Below, one piece after another: positions 42,466 through 51,103 of a stretch of 54,781 bases of DNA. This DNA comes from Bacilli bacterium (lineage in GTDB: Bacteria; Bacillota_I; Bacilli_A; RF39; UBA660). Position 1 is the stretch's first letter, and the number at the start of each line of letters is the position of its first letter. The notes beneath the pieces were generated by a model. The model saw only the letters and a list, made by a program, of their open reading frames with translations. It made no database searches and was not told where the DNA came from. The stretch covers positions 1 through 54,781 of the forward strand of contig JAFRHI010000024.1 in assembly GCA_017433415.1 (NCBI GenBank). The letters are read 5' to 3'. The translations under genes and the position numbers were made by a program.

Positions 42466-42908
42466 TGAAATTACATGAATTAGAAAGAAATATCGGAGCT
42501 ACACAAAAAAAGAAAAGAGTTGGCCGTGGTCCAGGTAGTGGTCTTGGTAAAACAAGTGGAAAGGGTCAAAAAGGACAAAAAGCACGTAGTGGAGCAAGTA
42601 TCAACCCAGTATTTGAAGGTGGACAGTTACCACTATATAGAAGAATCCCTAAAAGAGGATTTACAAATGCTAAATTCAAAACAGTTTATGGAACTATTAA
42701 CTTAGAAGACTTAAACAGATTTGAAGATGGTACAGTAGTAACTCCAGCATTATTAAAAGATACTGGATTACTAAAAAAACAATTAGATGGTGTAAAAGTA
42801 TTAGGTAATGGTGAATTAAAAAAGAAATTAACTATTCAAGCTAATAAATTTTCAACCAGCGCATTAGAAAAGATTAAAAAGGCAGGAAGTAAAGCTGAGG
42901 TGATCTAA
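42465..42908 (+). CDS. rplO: Ribosomal protein L15
   Basis: 147 residues; [19 protein letters not shown] near the N-terminus and [18 protein letters not shown] late 50S assembly protein. It is coupled to rpsE by one overlapping base and ends 1 bp before secY. Confidence 0.98.
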   Translation: MKLHELERNIGATQKKKRVGRGPGSGLGKTSGKGQKGQKARSGASINPVFEGGQLPLYRRIPKRGFTNAKFKTVYGTINLEDLNRFEDGTVVTPALLKDTGLLKKQLDGVKVLGNGELKKKLTIQANKFSTSALEKIKKAGSKAEVI

Positions 42909-42909
42909 G

Positions 42910-44181
42910 ATGTTTAAAGCAATGAAGGAATTATTTACTCCAGGTAATAAAGATTTGCGTCAAAGAATCTACTTCACATTAGCTTGCTTAACAGTATTTA
43001 TATTAGGTATCTCAATTAGAGTTCCGGGTACAGAAAATTTAACTAAGAATTTAGGCTTTTTAGATTTAATAAATACTATAGGTGGTGGAGCAATAAAGAA
43101 TTTCTCAATATTTGCTCTTGGTGTAATGCCATACATCACTGCCTCAATCATTGTACAATTATTACAAATGGACATATTTCCATATTTTACAGAATTAGCA
43201 AAACAAGGCCATACTGGACGCCAAAAAATAAATCAGATAACTAGATATATGGGTATTGCTTTTGCTTTCGTTGAAGGATATGCCTTTGCATTTGCCTTTG
43301 TTGGTAAAAGTGGAAGTCCATTACAATATATGTATATAGCTACTGTATTAACTGCAGGAACTGCATTACTTTTATGGATGGGAGATCAAATTACTCAAAA
43401 AGGAATTGGTAATGGTGTAAGTTTAATTATCATGGCTGGAATTATTGCTACTCTTCCACAAATGTTTATAACTGCTTTTAATAGCTTAATAACATTAGAT
43501 GGAACAACACAAGTAATTGCCTTGGGTATAATTAAGTTTGCTTTATTCGTATTAGTATATTTTGCAATTGTTATTGGAATGATTTTTGTCCAAGAGTCAG
43601 AAAGAAGAATCCCAATTCAATATGCTAATAAATCAACAAATGCCTATGGAGCATCACAGAGTTTTATGCCAATTAGAGTAAATTCTGCTGGAGTAATACC
43701 AGTAATCTTTGCCTCTAGCCTAATGGCAATACCCGGTATTTTAGCTCAAGTTATAAAGAATGATAGCTTCAGATTAATAGTACAAAAATACTTAACTTAT
43801 ACAACTCCAGTTGGTTTCATTCTATATGTAATATTTATCTTCTTCTTTGCTTATTTCTATACGTTTATTCAATTAAAACCAGAAGAATTTGCAAAGAATT
43901 TACAAGATAATGGAGGTTATATTCCAGGAATTAGACCAGGAGAAGAAACAAAAGAATATGTTAGTAGAATATTATCAAGACTAACAGTACTTGGAGCAGT
44001 ATTTTTATCAGTAATAGCTGGACTTCCAATTATATTTTCAAAATTAACTAGCTTACCAACATCTGTATCAATTGGAGGAACAGGATTACTTATCGTAGTT
44101 GGTGTAGCCTTAGAAACTTATAAACAACTAGAAGGTAGTATACTAACTAGAAGTTATAAGAGAGGATATAGTAGAAGATAG
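42910..44181 (+). CDS. secY: Protein translocase subunit SecY
   Basis: The channel subunit of the Sec translocon, 423 residues and ten TM helices. GVMPYITASIIVQLLQM (TM2 region), the cytoplasmic loop with EFAKNLQDNGGYIPGIRPG, and QESERRIPIQYA are typical. It starts 1 bp after rplO, whose end supplies GAGGTG. The adk ATG follows 1 bp after its stop. Confidence 0.98.
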   Translation: MFKAMKELFTPGNKDLRQRIYFTLACLTVFILGISIRVPGTENLTKNLGFLDLINTIGGGAIKNFSIFALGVMPYITASIIVQLLQMDIFPYFTELAKQGHTGRQKINQITRYMGIAFAFVEGYAFAFAFVGKSGSPLQYMYIATVLTAGTALLLWMGDQITQKGIGNGVSLIIMAGIIATLPQMFITAFNSLITLDGTTQVIALGIIKFALFVLVYFAIVIGMIFVQESERRIPIQYANKSTNAYGASQSFMPIRVNSAGVIPVIFASSLMAIPGILAQVIKNDSFRLIVQKYLTYTTPVGFILYVIFIFFFAYFYTFIQLKPEEFAKNLQDNGGYIPGIRPGEETKEYVSRILSRLTVLGAVFLSVIAGLPIIFSKLTSLPTSVSIGGTGLLIVVGVALETYKQLEGSILTRSYKRGYSRR

Positions 44182-44182
44182 T

Positions 44183-44836
44183 ATGAAAAATATTATGTTT
44201 ATCGCCCCACCGGCTGCCGGTAAGGGTACTCAAGCCGAACTAGTAGTAGAAAAATACGGATTACCTCACATATCAACAGGAGATATTTTAAGAGAAATAT
44301 CCAAAGAAGATAGTGAAATTGGTAAATATGTATATGAAACACTAGCAAGTGGGCAATTAGTCAAAGATGAGATAACTTATCAGCTAATTGAAGAAAGATT
44401 AAAAAGACAAGATTGTAAGAATGGTTATATCTTGGACGGTTTTCCAAGAAACATTGATCAAGCTTATGAATATGACAGAATATTAGAAAGATTAAATTAT
44501 GATATTGGTAATGTTATATTAATCAATATAGATAAAAAAACTTTAGAAAAGAGAATAACTGGACGTCGAATTTGTGAAAATTGTAAAACAATTTATAACA
44601 TAAATGACGAAAATAATTCTCCACAAGTTGAATCTGTATGTGATAATTGCGGTGGAAAGTTATATCAAAGAAGTGATGATAACTTAGAAGCATTTCAAAC
44701 TAGATATAATACATATTTAGAAAAAACAGAGCCAATAATTGAACATTATCGTAAGATGAATGTTGTAAAAGAAGTCGATGGAGACGACACAGTAGAAAAT
44801 ATTTTTAAAAATATTGACAGAATAATCAATGAATAG
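44183..44836 (+). CDS. adk: Adenylate kinase
   Basis: Catalyses ATP + AMP to 2 ADP. 217 residues. The P-loop reads APPAAGKGTQ at 8-17, where the usual GPPGAGKGTQ has two changes (GPPG to APPA). LDGFPRN is intact, and the LID is the zinc type with CENCKTIYN ... CDNCGGKLYQR. Whether the altered glycine-rich loop affects kinetics is unknown. map, which usually follows in Bacilli, is absent; infA comes next after a 109-bp gap. Confidence 0.96.
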   Translation: MKNIMFIAPPAAGKGTQAELVVEKYGLPHISTGDILREISKEDSEIGKYVYETLASGQLVKDEITYQLIEERLKRQDCKNGYILDGFPRNIDQAYEYDRILERLNYDIGNVILINIDKKTLEKRITGRRICENCKTIYNINDENNSPQVESVCDNCGGKLYQRSDDNLEAFQTRYNTYLEKTEPIIEHYRKMNVVKEVDGDDTVENIFKNIDRIINE

Positions 44837-44858
44837 ATGTATCATGTTTGTCCAAAGT

Positions 44859-44917
44859 AAGAAGGATAACTCCTTCTTATCAGGAACACACCATTGCTCT
44901 GATTATAACTGCCAATG
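44859..44917 (+). promoter_or_regulatory. Structured gap between adk and infA
   Basis: A stem AAGAAGGA / TCCTTCTT (44859-44878, loop TAAC) is followed by two mutually exclusive pairings: ATCAG / CTGAT (44879-44903) and CATTG / CAATG (44892-44917). There is no T-run after the first hairpin, so it is more likely a processing or regulatory structure than a terminator. Function unknown. Confidence 0.4.
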
Positions 44918-44945
44918 AACAATATATTGACAGGAGAGTGAAAAG

Positions 44946-45161
44946 ATGGCTAAAGAAGATACAATTGAAATAGAAGGTAAAGTTCTTGAAATTATTCCAG
45001 GAGGAAAATTCAAAGTTGAATTGGAAAATGGACACATTGTGGAGGCCCACGTTTCTGGTAAAATACGAATGAATTATATTCGTATCTTAGCAGGAGATAC
45101 CGTAATGATAGAACTATCGCCTTATGACCTAACACGTGGGCGTATTACCTATCGTAAATAA
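44946..45161 (+). CDS. infA: Translation initiation factor IF-1
   Basis: 71 residues, an OB fold: [22 protein letters not shown] and [25 protein letters not shown]. It binds the 30S A site during initiation. AGGAGAG precedes the ATG. rpmJ follows 14 bp downstream. Confidence 0.98.
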   Translation: MAKEDTIEIEGKVLEIIPGGKFKVELENGHIVEAHVSGKIRMNYIRILAGDTVMIELSPYDLTRGRITYRK

Positions 45162-45175
45162 TAGGAGGGATAAAA

Positions 45176-45289
45176 ATGAAAGTTAAAGCATCAGTTAAGC
45201 CAATTTGCGAAAAGTGCAAAGTTGTAAAACGTAAAGGAAAAATAAGAATAATTTGTGAAAATCCAAAGCACAAGCAAGTTCAAGGATAA
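45176..45289 (+). CDS. rpmJ: Ribosomal protein L36
   Basis: 37 residues: [19 protein letters not shown], then a C-x2-C ... C-x4-H zinc site (CEKC and CENPKH). It is the zinc-binding form, in its normal place between infA and rpsM. AGGAGGG precedes the ATG. Confidence 0.96.
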   Translation: MKVKASVKPICEKCKVVKRKGKIRIICENPKHKQVQG

Positions 45290-45308
45290 TATTTAGGAGG
45301 TGTATTAG

Positions 45309-45677
45309 ATGGCACGTATCAAAGGTGTAGATATTCCAAATGATAAACATATCTGTATATCATTAACATACATTTATGGTATTGGAAGAAGTCTAGGAAA
45401 ACAAATTTGTGAAGCAGTTGGAATAGATCCAACTACTAAAACAAAAGATTTATCACAAGATGATTTAGTAAAAATCCGTGATGAAATTAATAAGCATTTA
45501 ACTGAAGGAGACTTACGTCGTGAAGTTAGTATGAACATCAAAACAAAGATGGAAATTAATTCTTACGAAGGAAGTCGTCATAAAAAAGGATTACCTGTAA
45601 GAGGACAAAGAACTAATCGTAATGCTCGTACTCGTAAGGGTAAAGGTAAAATAGTAGCAAATAAGAAGAAAGTTTAG
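45309..45677 (+). CDS. rpsM: Ribosomal protein S13
   Basis: 122 residues; [19 protein letters not shown] at the start and [18 protein letters not shown] near the C-terminus, which contacts P-site tRNA. TTAGGAGG precedes the ATG. Confidence 0.98.
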   Translation: MARIKGVDIPNDKHICISLTYIYGIGRSLGKQICEAVGIDPTTKTKDLSQDDLVKIRDEINKHLTEGDLRREVSMNIKTKMEINSYEGSRHKKGLPVRGQRTNRNARTRKGKGKIVANKKKV

Positions 45678-45707
45678 TTAAGTAAAATATAAAAGGAGGT
45701 AAGACTT

Positions 45708-46091
45708 ATGGCATATAAAACAAGAAAGAAAAAAGTTAAAAAGAATGTTCCAGAAGGTATAGCGCATGTACATTCAACATTTAACAATACAATTACAACA
45801 CTAACAGATAAAGATGGAAATGTAGTAAGTTGGGCATCATCTGGAGCAATTGGTTTTAAAGGAAGTAAAAAATCAACCCCATTTGCTGCTGGTATGGCTG
45901 CAGAAGCTGCTGGTAAAGCTGCATTTGATATGGGAATGCGTAAAGTGGAAGTACGCGTTAAAGGTTTAGGTCCAGGTCGTGAAACAGCAATTCGTTCATT
46001 ACAAACTGCAGGACTAGAAGTAACATCAATCGTGGATGTTACACCAATCCCACATAATGGATGTCGTCCACCAAAACGTCCACGTGGATAG
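45708..46091 (+). CDS. rpsK: Ribosomal protein S11
   Basis: 127 residues. [19 protein letters not shown] and the C-terminal [15 protein letters not shown] are diagnostic. A 30S platform protein at the mRNA exit. AAGGAGG precedes the ATG. Confidence 0.98.
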   Translation: MAYKTRKKKVKKNVPEGIAHVHSTFNNTITTLTDKDGNVVSWASSGAIGFKGSKKSTPFAAGMAAEAAGKAAFDMGMRKVEVRVKGLGPGRETAIRSLQTAGLEVTSIVDVTPIPHNGCRPPKRPRG

Positions 46092-46134
46092 TTATAAATA
46101 AGTTTGTGAAAAAAAATAAAGGGAGGTTAGTTTC

Positions 46135-47085
46135 ATGTTACAATTTGAAAAACCAATATATAAAATAACTGATTCTATAGAAAATAATTTTTATGGAAGA
46201 TTTGAATTAGAACCATTAGAAAGAGGATTTGGTACTACAATCGGAAATGCTCTAAGACGAGTAATGTTATCATCACTTCCAGGAAGTGCGATAAGTAGTG
46301 TCAAAATAGATGGCGTATTACATGAATTCCAAACAATGGATGGAGTTTATGAAGACGTTACAACAATAATATTAAATTTAAAAGGAATAGTTTTTAAAAA
46401 CCATTCAAGTGAAGCAAAAGTTGTTAGAATTAACACTTCAAAAGAAGGAGAAATAACTGCTGGAGATATTGAACATGATGCTGATATCGAAGTAATCAAT
46501 CCAGATAAAGTAATTTGTACATTATCAAAAGGTGCAAGTCTAAATATGGAAATGACTGTAACAAATGGTCGTGGTTATGTTAGAAGTGAAGATAATAAAA
46601 GAATTCATGAGATTAAAACAGTTGGAGAAATAGCTGTTGATTCATTATATTCTCCAATTGAAAGAGTTTCTTATGAAGTAGGAAATGCTCGTGTAGGACA
46701 AGATGAAAGTTATGACAAGTTAATTTTAGATGTTTGGACAAATGGTTCAATAAAACCAGAAGAAGCAATTGCATTAGCTTCACGTATATTAATAGAACAC
46801 TTAGAATTATTAACAGATTTATCAGCAATAGCTGATGTAAGTGGAATGATGATTGAAAAAACTGAAGATCCAAAAGTAAAAGCTTTAGAAACTTCAATTG
46901 AAGACTTAGATTTCTCAGTAAGAGCATATAACTGCTTAAAGAGAGCTGGAATTCACACTCTACAAGATCTTGTTAATAAGAGTGAATCTGATATGATGAA
47001 AATCCGTAACTTAGGTAAAAAATCCCTAAAAGAAGTACTAGATAAAATTAGAGAAATGGGATTAGTATTACGTGATGATGACTAA
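46135..47085 (+). CDS. rpoA: RNA polymerase alpha subunit
   Basis: 316 residues. The N-terminal assembly domain has LEPLERGFGTTIGNALRR and LSSLPGSAI. The C-terminal domain (about 245-316) has LDFSVRAYNCLKRAGIHT and RNLGKKSLKEVLDKI with the DNA- and activator-contact residues. GGGAGG precedes the ATG. It is in the standard position before rplQ. Confidence 0.98.
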   Translation: MLQFEKPIYKITDSIENNFYGRFELEPLERGFGTTIGNALRRVMLSSLPGSAISSVKIDGVLHEFQTMDGVYEDVTTIILNLKGIVFKNHSSEAKVVRINTSKEGEITAGDIEHDADIEVINPDKVICTLSKGASLNMEMTVTNGRGYVRSEDNKRIHEIKTVGEIAVDSLYSPIERVSYEVGNARVGQDESYDKLILDVWTNGSIKPEEAIALASRILIEHLELLTDLSAIADVSGMMIEKTEDPKVKALETSIEDLDFSVRAYNCLKRAGIHTLQDLVNKSESDMMKIRNLGKKSLKEVLDKIREMGLVLRDDD

Positions 47086-47103
47086 AAGTAAGGAGGTATA
47101 ATC

Positions 47104-47523
47104 ATGGCATATAGAAAATTAGGTAGAGATAATAAACATAGAAGAAGTATGCTAGCAACATTAACTAAACAAGTAGTTAATAATGAAAGCATAACTACTA
47201 CTGATACTCGTGCTAAAGAAGTTCGTAAGGCAGTTGACAAAATGATAACTTATGGAAAAAAAGGAGATTTAGTATCTCGTCGTAAAGCTTTAGCATTCTT
47301 ACATAATGATAAAGAAGTAGTAGATAAAATCTTCAATGATCTAGCAAAACGTTACGAAAATCGTAATGGTGGCTATACACAAATCTTAAAATTAGGCGAA
47401 AGACGTGGAGATAATTCACTAATGGTAGCTTTAAGATTAGTAGAAGAGAATAAAAAGGAAGAAAAAAAAGAAGAAAAGAAAGCTTCAAAGAGAACTTCTA
47501 AAAAGGAACAAGAAGAAAAATAA
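47104..47523 (+). CDS. rplQ: Ribosomal protein L17 with charged C-terminal tail
   Basis: 139 residues. [20 protein letters not shown] at the start is diagnostic. The core ends near residue 115 and is followed by about 24 Lys/Glu-rich residues ([14 protein letters not shown]), probably disordered. Last gene of the ribosomal supercluster; a terminator follows within 25 bp. Confidence 0.97.
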   Translation: MAYRKLGRDNKHRRSMLATLTKQVVNNESITTTDTRAKEVRKAVDKMITYGKKGDLVSRRKALAFLHNDKEVVDKIFNDLAKRYENRNGGYTQILKLGERRGDNSLMVALRLVEENKKEEKKEEKKASKRTSKKEQEEK

Positions 47524-47542
47524 TAAGGTAATAATTTTACAA

Positions 47543-47576
47543 AAACAAAGCAGCTCTATTGAGTTGTTTTCTTTTT
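47543..47576 (+). terminator. Terminator of the ribosomal supercluster
   Basis: AGCAGCTC-TATT-GAGTTGTT, an 8-bp stem with two G-T pairs, flanked by A's and followed by TTCTTTTT. It ends the transcript begun near 33848, apart from any internal promoters. Confidence 0.75.
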
Positions 47577-47629
47577 GCTTAAGTTATATTTAGTGGATTA
47601 CTTTTATCATTCCAGAATATAAACCTATA

Positions 47630-47638
47630 TGATATAAT
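47630..47638 (+). promoter_or_regulatory. Promoter of the four-gene accessory operon
   Basis: TGATATAAT extended -10, 29 bp before the TTG start at 47667; weak -35. GAGGTG follows as Shine-Dalgarno. Confidence 0.6.
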
Positions 47639-47666
47639 AAAAATAAGCTTTATTGAGGTGATTTGT

Positions 47667-48506
47667 TTGGAAAAATTAGATTGTGATATTAAGTATGTGG
47701 TTATTAAGGCTCATAGAGTTTCTAATATTAGAACATTTGTTGATTCTTTCTGTAGTAGTCATATAAAATTTTGTTACCCTCATCATCCAGTTTATTTAGT
47801 AAAAAAGTGTTATGTATTAGATAATTTTAAAAATGATGGAGAAAAAAGATATTTAGTTGTTCCCACAGCCAGATATAAGTATTTAAAAGCAGATCAGGCT
47901 TATTCTGAACTTTTATATGATTTAGAAAAATACTATGAGTCTGGAGAAGTAGATGACTTCGTAAATTTTGGTAAAACTGTAACAACAGTTTCTTGTCTTT
48001 ATGATGATTTTAGTTCGGCACTTGATGAGCGAAACAAACTTAATGCTGATATTAAAAGTCATTTAATTGAGTCTTTAAAAAGTATTGTTTCAAAGGGACA
48101 TTATCATTCTATTTTATATTCAAGGGATGTTGGTATAGCAGAATGGGTTAGTGATGTTGATGCTAGTATAGAAGAAGAACAACTTAAGCAATGCAAATTA
48201 GATTTTGCTAATGTTGTTGAAAGAAGTAGTAAAGATGATAATAGAGAAAATCCTAATTGTTCTCATGGCGATGATTCATATAGTGATTGGTATTTGCAGC
48301 CTTTTGAAGAAGATATGACTACTTTTTGGGGAGTTAGACGTTATAATAATGCTGTGGAAAGATATTGTCATGAATGTGGTTGTGTTGAAAGGGTTAGAGG
48401 AAAATATGAAAATCGTTATTTCGATGTGCCAATGACTACAGAACCAAGATATATTCAAAGAAGAAAAAAGCAATTAGAGAAAAAAATGAAGCATTCATTT
48501 TATTAA
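47667..48506 (+). CDS. Unknown protein with putative zinc-binding C-terminus
   Basis: A 279-residue protein I do not recognise. The N-terminal 180 residues are mixed alpha/beta with several cysteines. The C-terminal part contains NCSHGDD (C198, H200) and YCHECGC (C234, C237, C239), which could form a zinc site, followed by a basic end (RRKKQLEKKMK). GAGGTG sits 6-8 nt before the TTG at 47667; a GTG at 47658 is possible but overlaps that Shine-Dalgarno. First gene of an operon with RelA/SpoT-like, deaminase-like and HEPN-like proteins. Codons are more T-rich (GTT, TGT, AGT) than in the ribosomal genes, suggesting separate origin. Confidence 0.7.
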   Translation: MEKLDCDIKYVVIKAHRVSNIRTFVDSFCSSHIKFCYPHHPVYLVKKCYVLDNFKNDGEKRYLVVPTARYKYLKADQAYSELLYDLEKYYESGEVDDFVNFGKTVTTVSCLYDDFSSALDERNKLNADIKSHLIESLKSIVSKGHYHSILYSRDVGIAEWVSDVDASIEEEQLKQCKLDFANVVERSSKDDNRENPNCSHGDDSYSDWYLQPFEEDMTTFWGVRRYNNAVERYCHECGCVERVRGKYENRYFDVPMTTEPRYIQRRKKQLEKKMKHSFY

Positions 48507-48551
48507 AATTTTAATATAATGTTAATTATTTATAATAATGGAGTTGGAAAG

Positions 48552-49031
48552 ATGCAAAAAGAACATGTCGCGTTAGAGCAAGAAATGTGCGAAAATTTGT
48601 ATGCTAATGCAGAAAAACAATTGGGTTTTTTTCAAATTGAACTGGAAGATTTTTTAAATAAATATTATAGGAAGGATTATTCGCTAGATTTTAGAGTTAA
48701 AACAGCAGATAAGATGATGAAAAAGTTAGCATATCGTCGTTTGGAAGGTCGTGTTATTGAACCGTATGAATTGCCCGATATTATTGGTTTTAGAGTGGCA
48801 GTAGCTAGCGAAGTAGATGTTATTGAACTTTCTAATTTAATAGAGGAATGTCTAAAGCCACTTAGAAAAGTTGATCATTTTAGTATTCCAACTACTAGTG
48901 GATTTAAAGCAAATTTATATTATTTTTCATCAAACTTGATTAATGTTGAAATACAAGTAATGACACAAAAAATGAAATTGTGGGTAAATGAGACACATGA
49001 TGAGTATGATCGAAGAAAATATAAAATATAA
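48552..49031 (+). CDS. Short RelA/SpoT-domain-like protein
   Basis: A 159-residue protein resembling a minimal ppGpp-synthetase (RelA/SpoT nucleotidyltransferase) domain: FRVKTADKMMKKL at 47-59 (the R-K-S/T-K segment), PDIIGFRVAV at 75-84 (Asp76, metal site), VEIQVMT at 132-138 (EIQxxT with Glu133), and LWVNETHDEYDRRKYK at 143-158. The usual Y-R/K-S-x-H after the glycine reads GFKANLYYF here, and the EIQIRT arginine is Met. Activity on GTP/ATP is therefore uncertain, and another nucleotide or RNA substrate is possible. It is much shorter than RelQ-type synthetases (about 210). The ATG at 48552 has GGAG upstream. Confidence 0.68.
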   Translation: MQKEHVALEQEMCENLYANAEKQLGFFQIELEDFLNKYYRKDYSLDFRVKTADKMMKKLAYRRLEGRVIEPYELPDIIGFRVAVASEVDVIELSNLIEECLKPLRKVDHFSIPTTSGFKANLYYFSSNLINVEIQVMTQKMKLWVNETHDEYDRRKYKI

Positions 49032-49063
49032 ATTTTAATAATTATGTTTGAAAGGTGAATGAT

Positions 49064-49501
49064 ATGGATATTTGGGAGGAAATGTATTTAAAAGCAAAGG
49101 AAGAATATCATCCAGAAGAGGTGTCACCATTTATTAGTGCTCACCATGTAGTTGCAGCTGTGTTAAGTGAAAGTGGTAAAATATATACTGGTTTTTGTAT
49201 TGAAGGTGCTAGCGGAGTAATTAATTTGTGCGCTGAGCGTGTCGCTGCTTTAAATATGTATATTAACGAAGGTACAACTGTTGTTAAGAAAATGATTGCT
49301 TTTAGAGCAGAAGCTCCTAAAAATAATGGTGGTATGCCATGTGGAGCTTGTAGAGAATTCTTTATGCAATTAGCTTATGAGAATAGGAATATGGAAATAT
49401 TAACTGATTATGAAACAAGAAAAGTGGTTTTACTTAAGGATTTAATTCCAAATTGGTGGGGCGATAAAAGATATGACAAAACCGGAAGAATTGATATATA
49501 A
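49064..49501 (+). CDS. Cytidine/blasticidin-deaminase-like protein
   Basis: A 145-residue member of the CDA-type zinc deaminase fold: CAER at 56-59 (zinc Cys and catalytic Glu) and PCGACREFF at 92-100 (PCxxC zinc ligands). HHVVAAVLSESGKIYTGF near 27-44 is the substrate-side strand. It could be a housekeeping pyrimidine salvage enzyme (cdd), but its place inside this accessory operon and divergence from short Cdd proteins argue for a special role. AAAGGTG precedes the ATG. It overlaps the next gene by 29 bp, the longest overlap in the window. Confidence 0.82.
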   Translation: MDIWEEMYLKAKEEYHPEEVSPFISAHHVVAAVLSESGKIYTGFCIEGASGVINLCAERVAALNMYINEGTTVVKKMIAFRAEAPKNNGGMPCGACREFFMQLAYENRNMEILTDYETRKVVLLKDLIPNWWGDKRYDKTGRIDI

Positions 49502-51098
49502 GTTATTTGATGCTGATTATTCTTTGACTGAAGAAGATAAAAATTTATTAACTATATCTCTATTTATTTTAATTAAAGAACAGATTATAAAGAAAGATAT
49601 ACCTAATAAGATAGTATACTTTGATTGTAAAAATAAAGAATTTATTCCTCTTATTTTAGAAATTGGTAATAAAATAAAAGACATATTAGTAAATGATAAA
49701 ATGCCGTTAGATCAGACAGTATCTGTTGAGCTGTTGAATGACTATGAATATAAGACAGATAGGGAAGGGCTAAAAAAGGCAATTTACTATGTTCATAGAT
49801 TAAGAGACTGGTTAGTTCATAAAGATTATGAATTAGTTGGTGATAAGCTTTTTATAATGCCTTTTGCATCAGATAAAGGTGATCATGATTATAAAATAGA
49901 ACTAGATATTTCTGATATTGAAAAATTATGTAACAAGAAAAATACTGAGTTTACTTTAGATTTAATGAATCTTCGTAGTTTTAGACTTTGCAGACAACCT
50001 TCAAAATTATTTGTAGTTAATGGTTCTTCTAATAGATTTATAATTAATCCAGAAACGGGTTTTGTAATTATTGTTGATAGTAGAAGTTTTCATAATGGGC
50101 ATTTTAATTTTGCGAAAATTGAGAGTGATGCTAAAAGAATCTTGGCTGGGGAAAAGCCAGAAAAAAAAGGACTAGATGTTGTAGATGTGTCAACACTAGC
50201 AGATGGTGAATTTAAGTTAGAAGAATATGTTGGAGTACGTTCTTATATAAAAAAACAAAAAGTTAATGCCGGTAAAATAACAGTATTTAAATTTGGTAAA
50301 GTGTTTTCTGATGAAGAAGCTACACTTAGGTCTATACTGAAAAAATTAGAAATTAATAAGGATGGAGTTAACAAAAATAATTATTATTTAGCAGCTATTT
50401 ATAATTATGCTACTAATGTATATGCTGAGAATGATAAGAAACATCCAAGCTTTAGATCTTTTGATATTAGTGGTTTTAATATTGATAAAATTGACAATCA
50501 ACAGTTTTCGGATCAAAATACTTCAATACTAAACACTATTAAAAGTTTTAATAAGTTATATATTATGCGGAAGAATGATATAATTTCTGCTGGTAGTGAA
50601 AAAGTACAAAGGAAAGTTAGCGAAAAATTATTAGAATCATTACTTGAATTGTTTCAGAGAATAGATAAATATTTAGAATTTCAAAAGACAATGATTTTTA
50701 GTAGTGTTAGAAATTCAATAGACCATGGTAATATCAATATTGATACATCAACTGGTATGATTAATCTATATGATACAGATGACAACACTAGAGAAATTAA
50801 TGATAATAATTGTGAAATAAAGATTACTACTGATATTAATACTCTTCACTTACATATTGATGAATATAATGAACAAAAGGATAAATTTGTATCCATCAAT
50901 AGTATGTTAGAAGATGTGGAGAGATTAACCAGTGATAAGAAGACTATAGGAGATTTTAAACAAGCAATAATTGATGTAATTTATTTGTTAATAGATGAAG
51001 AAATTGATTTAAATAAGCTATCTATTGATGATGGTTATTTAGAACTTAAAAATAAGTTAGTGCAATCTTTAGTTGATGATGTAAGAAGAATAAAATGA
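49473..51098 (+). CDS. 541-residue protein with two HEPN-type R-x4-H motifs
   Basis: Not a family I can name. Two segments look like the catalytic helix of HEPN ribonucleases: RDWLVH (R111-H116), preceded by a helical KKAIYYVHRL, and RNSIDHGN (R413-H418) after FQKTMIFSSV. The second, with Asn after Arg, is the canonical form. Between them lie a beta-rich region (about 120-290) and a helical one (about 300-400). Two HEPN motifs in one chain suggest an intramolecular RNase dimer, as in Cas13 or LsoA/RnlA-type effectors, though the length is too small for Cas13 and no CRISPR is present. It is the last gene of the operon, translationally coupled to the deaminase-like gene. Ribonuclease function is inference. 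Confidence 0.65.
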   Translation: MTKPEELIYKLFDADYSLTEEDKNLLTISLFILIKEQIIKKDIPNKIVYFDCKNKEFIPLILEIGNKIKDILVNDKMPLDQTVSVELLNDYEYKTDREGLKKAIYYVHRLRDWLVHKDYELVGDKLFIMPFASDKGDHDYKIELDISDIEKLCNKKNTEFTLDLMNLRSFRLCRQPSKLFVVNGSSNRFIINPETGFVIIVDSRSFHNGHFNFAKIESDAKRILAGEKPEKKGLDVVDVSTLADGEFKLEEYVGVRSYIKKQKVNAGKITVFKFGKVFSDEEATLRSILKKLEINKDGVNKNNYYLAAIYNYATNVYAENDKKHPSFRSFDISGFNIDKIDNQQFSDQNTSILNTIKSFNKLYIMRKNDIISAGSEKVQRKVSEKLLESLLELFQRIDKYLEFQKTMIFSSVRNSIDHGNINIDTSTGMINLYDTDDNTREINDNNCEIKITTDINTLHLHIDEYNEQKDKFVSINSMLEDVERLTSDKKTIGDFKQAIIDVIYLLIDEEIDLNKLSIDDGYLELKNKLVQSLVDDVRRIK

Positions 51099-51103
51099 TA
51101 AAG

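Noticed and set aside
49473-51098. Cas13-like effector
   Set aside because: Two R-x4-H motifs fit, but the protein is half the usual size and no CRISPR repeats were seen anywhere in the window.
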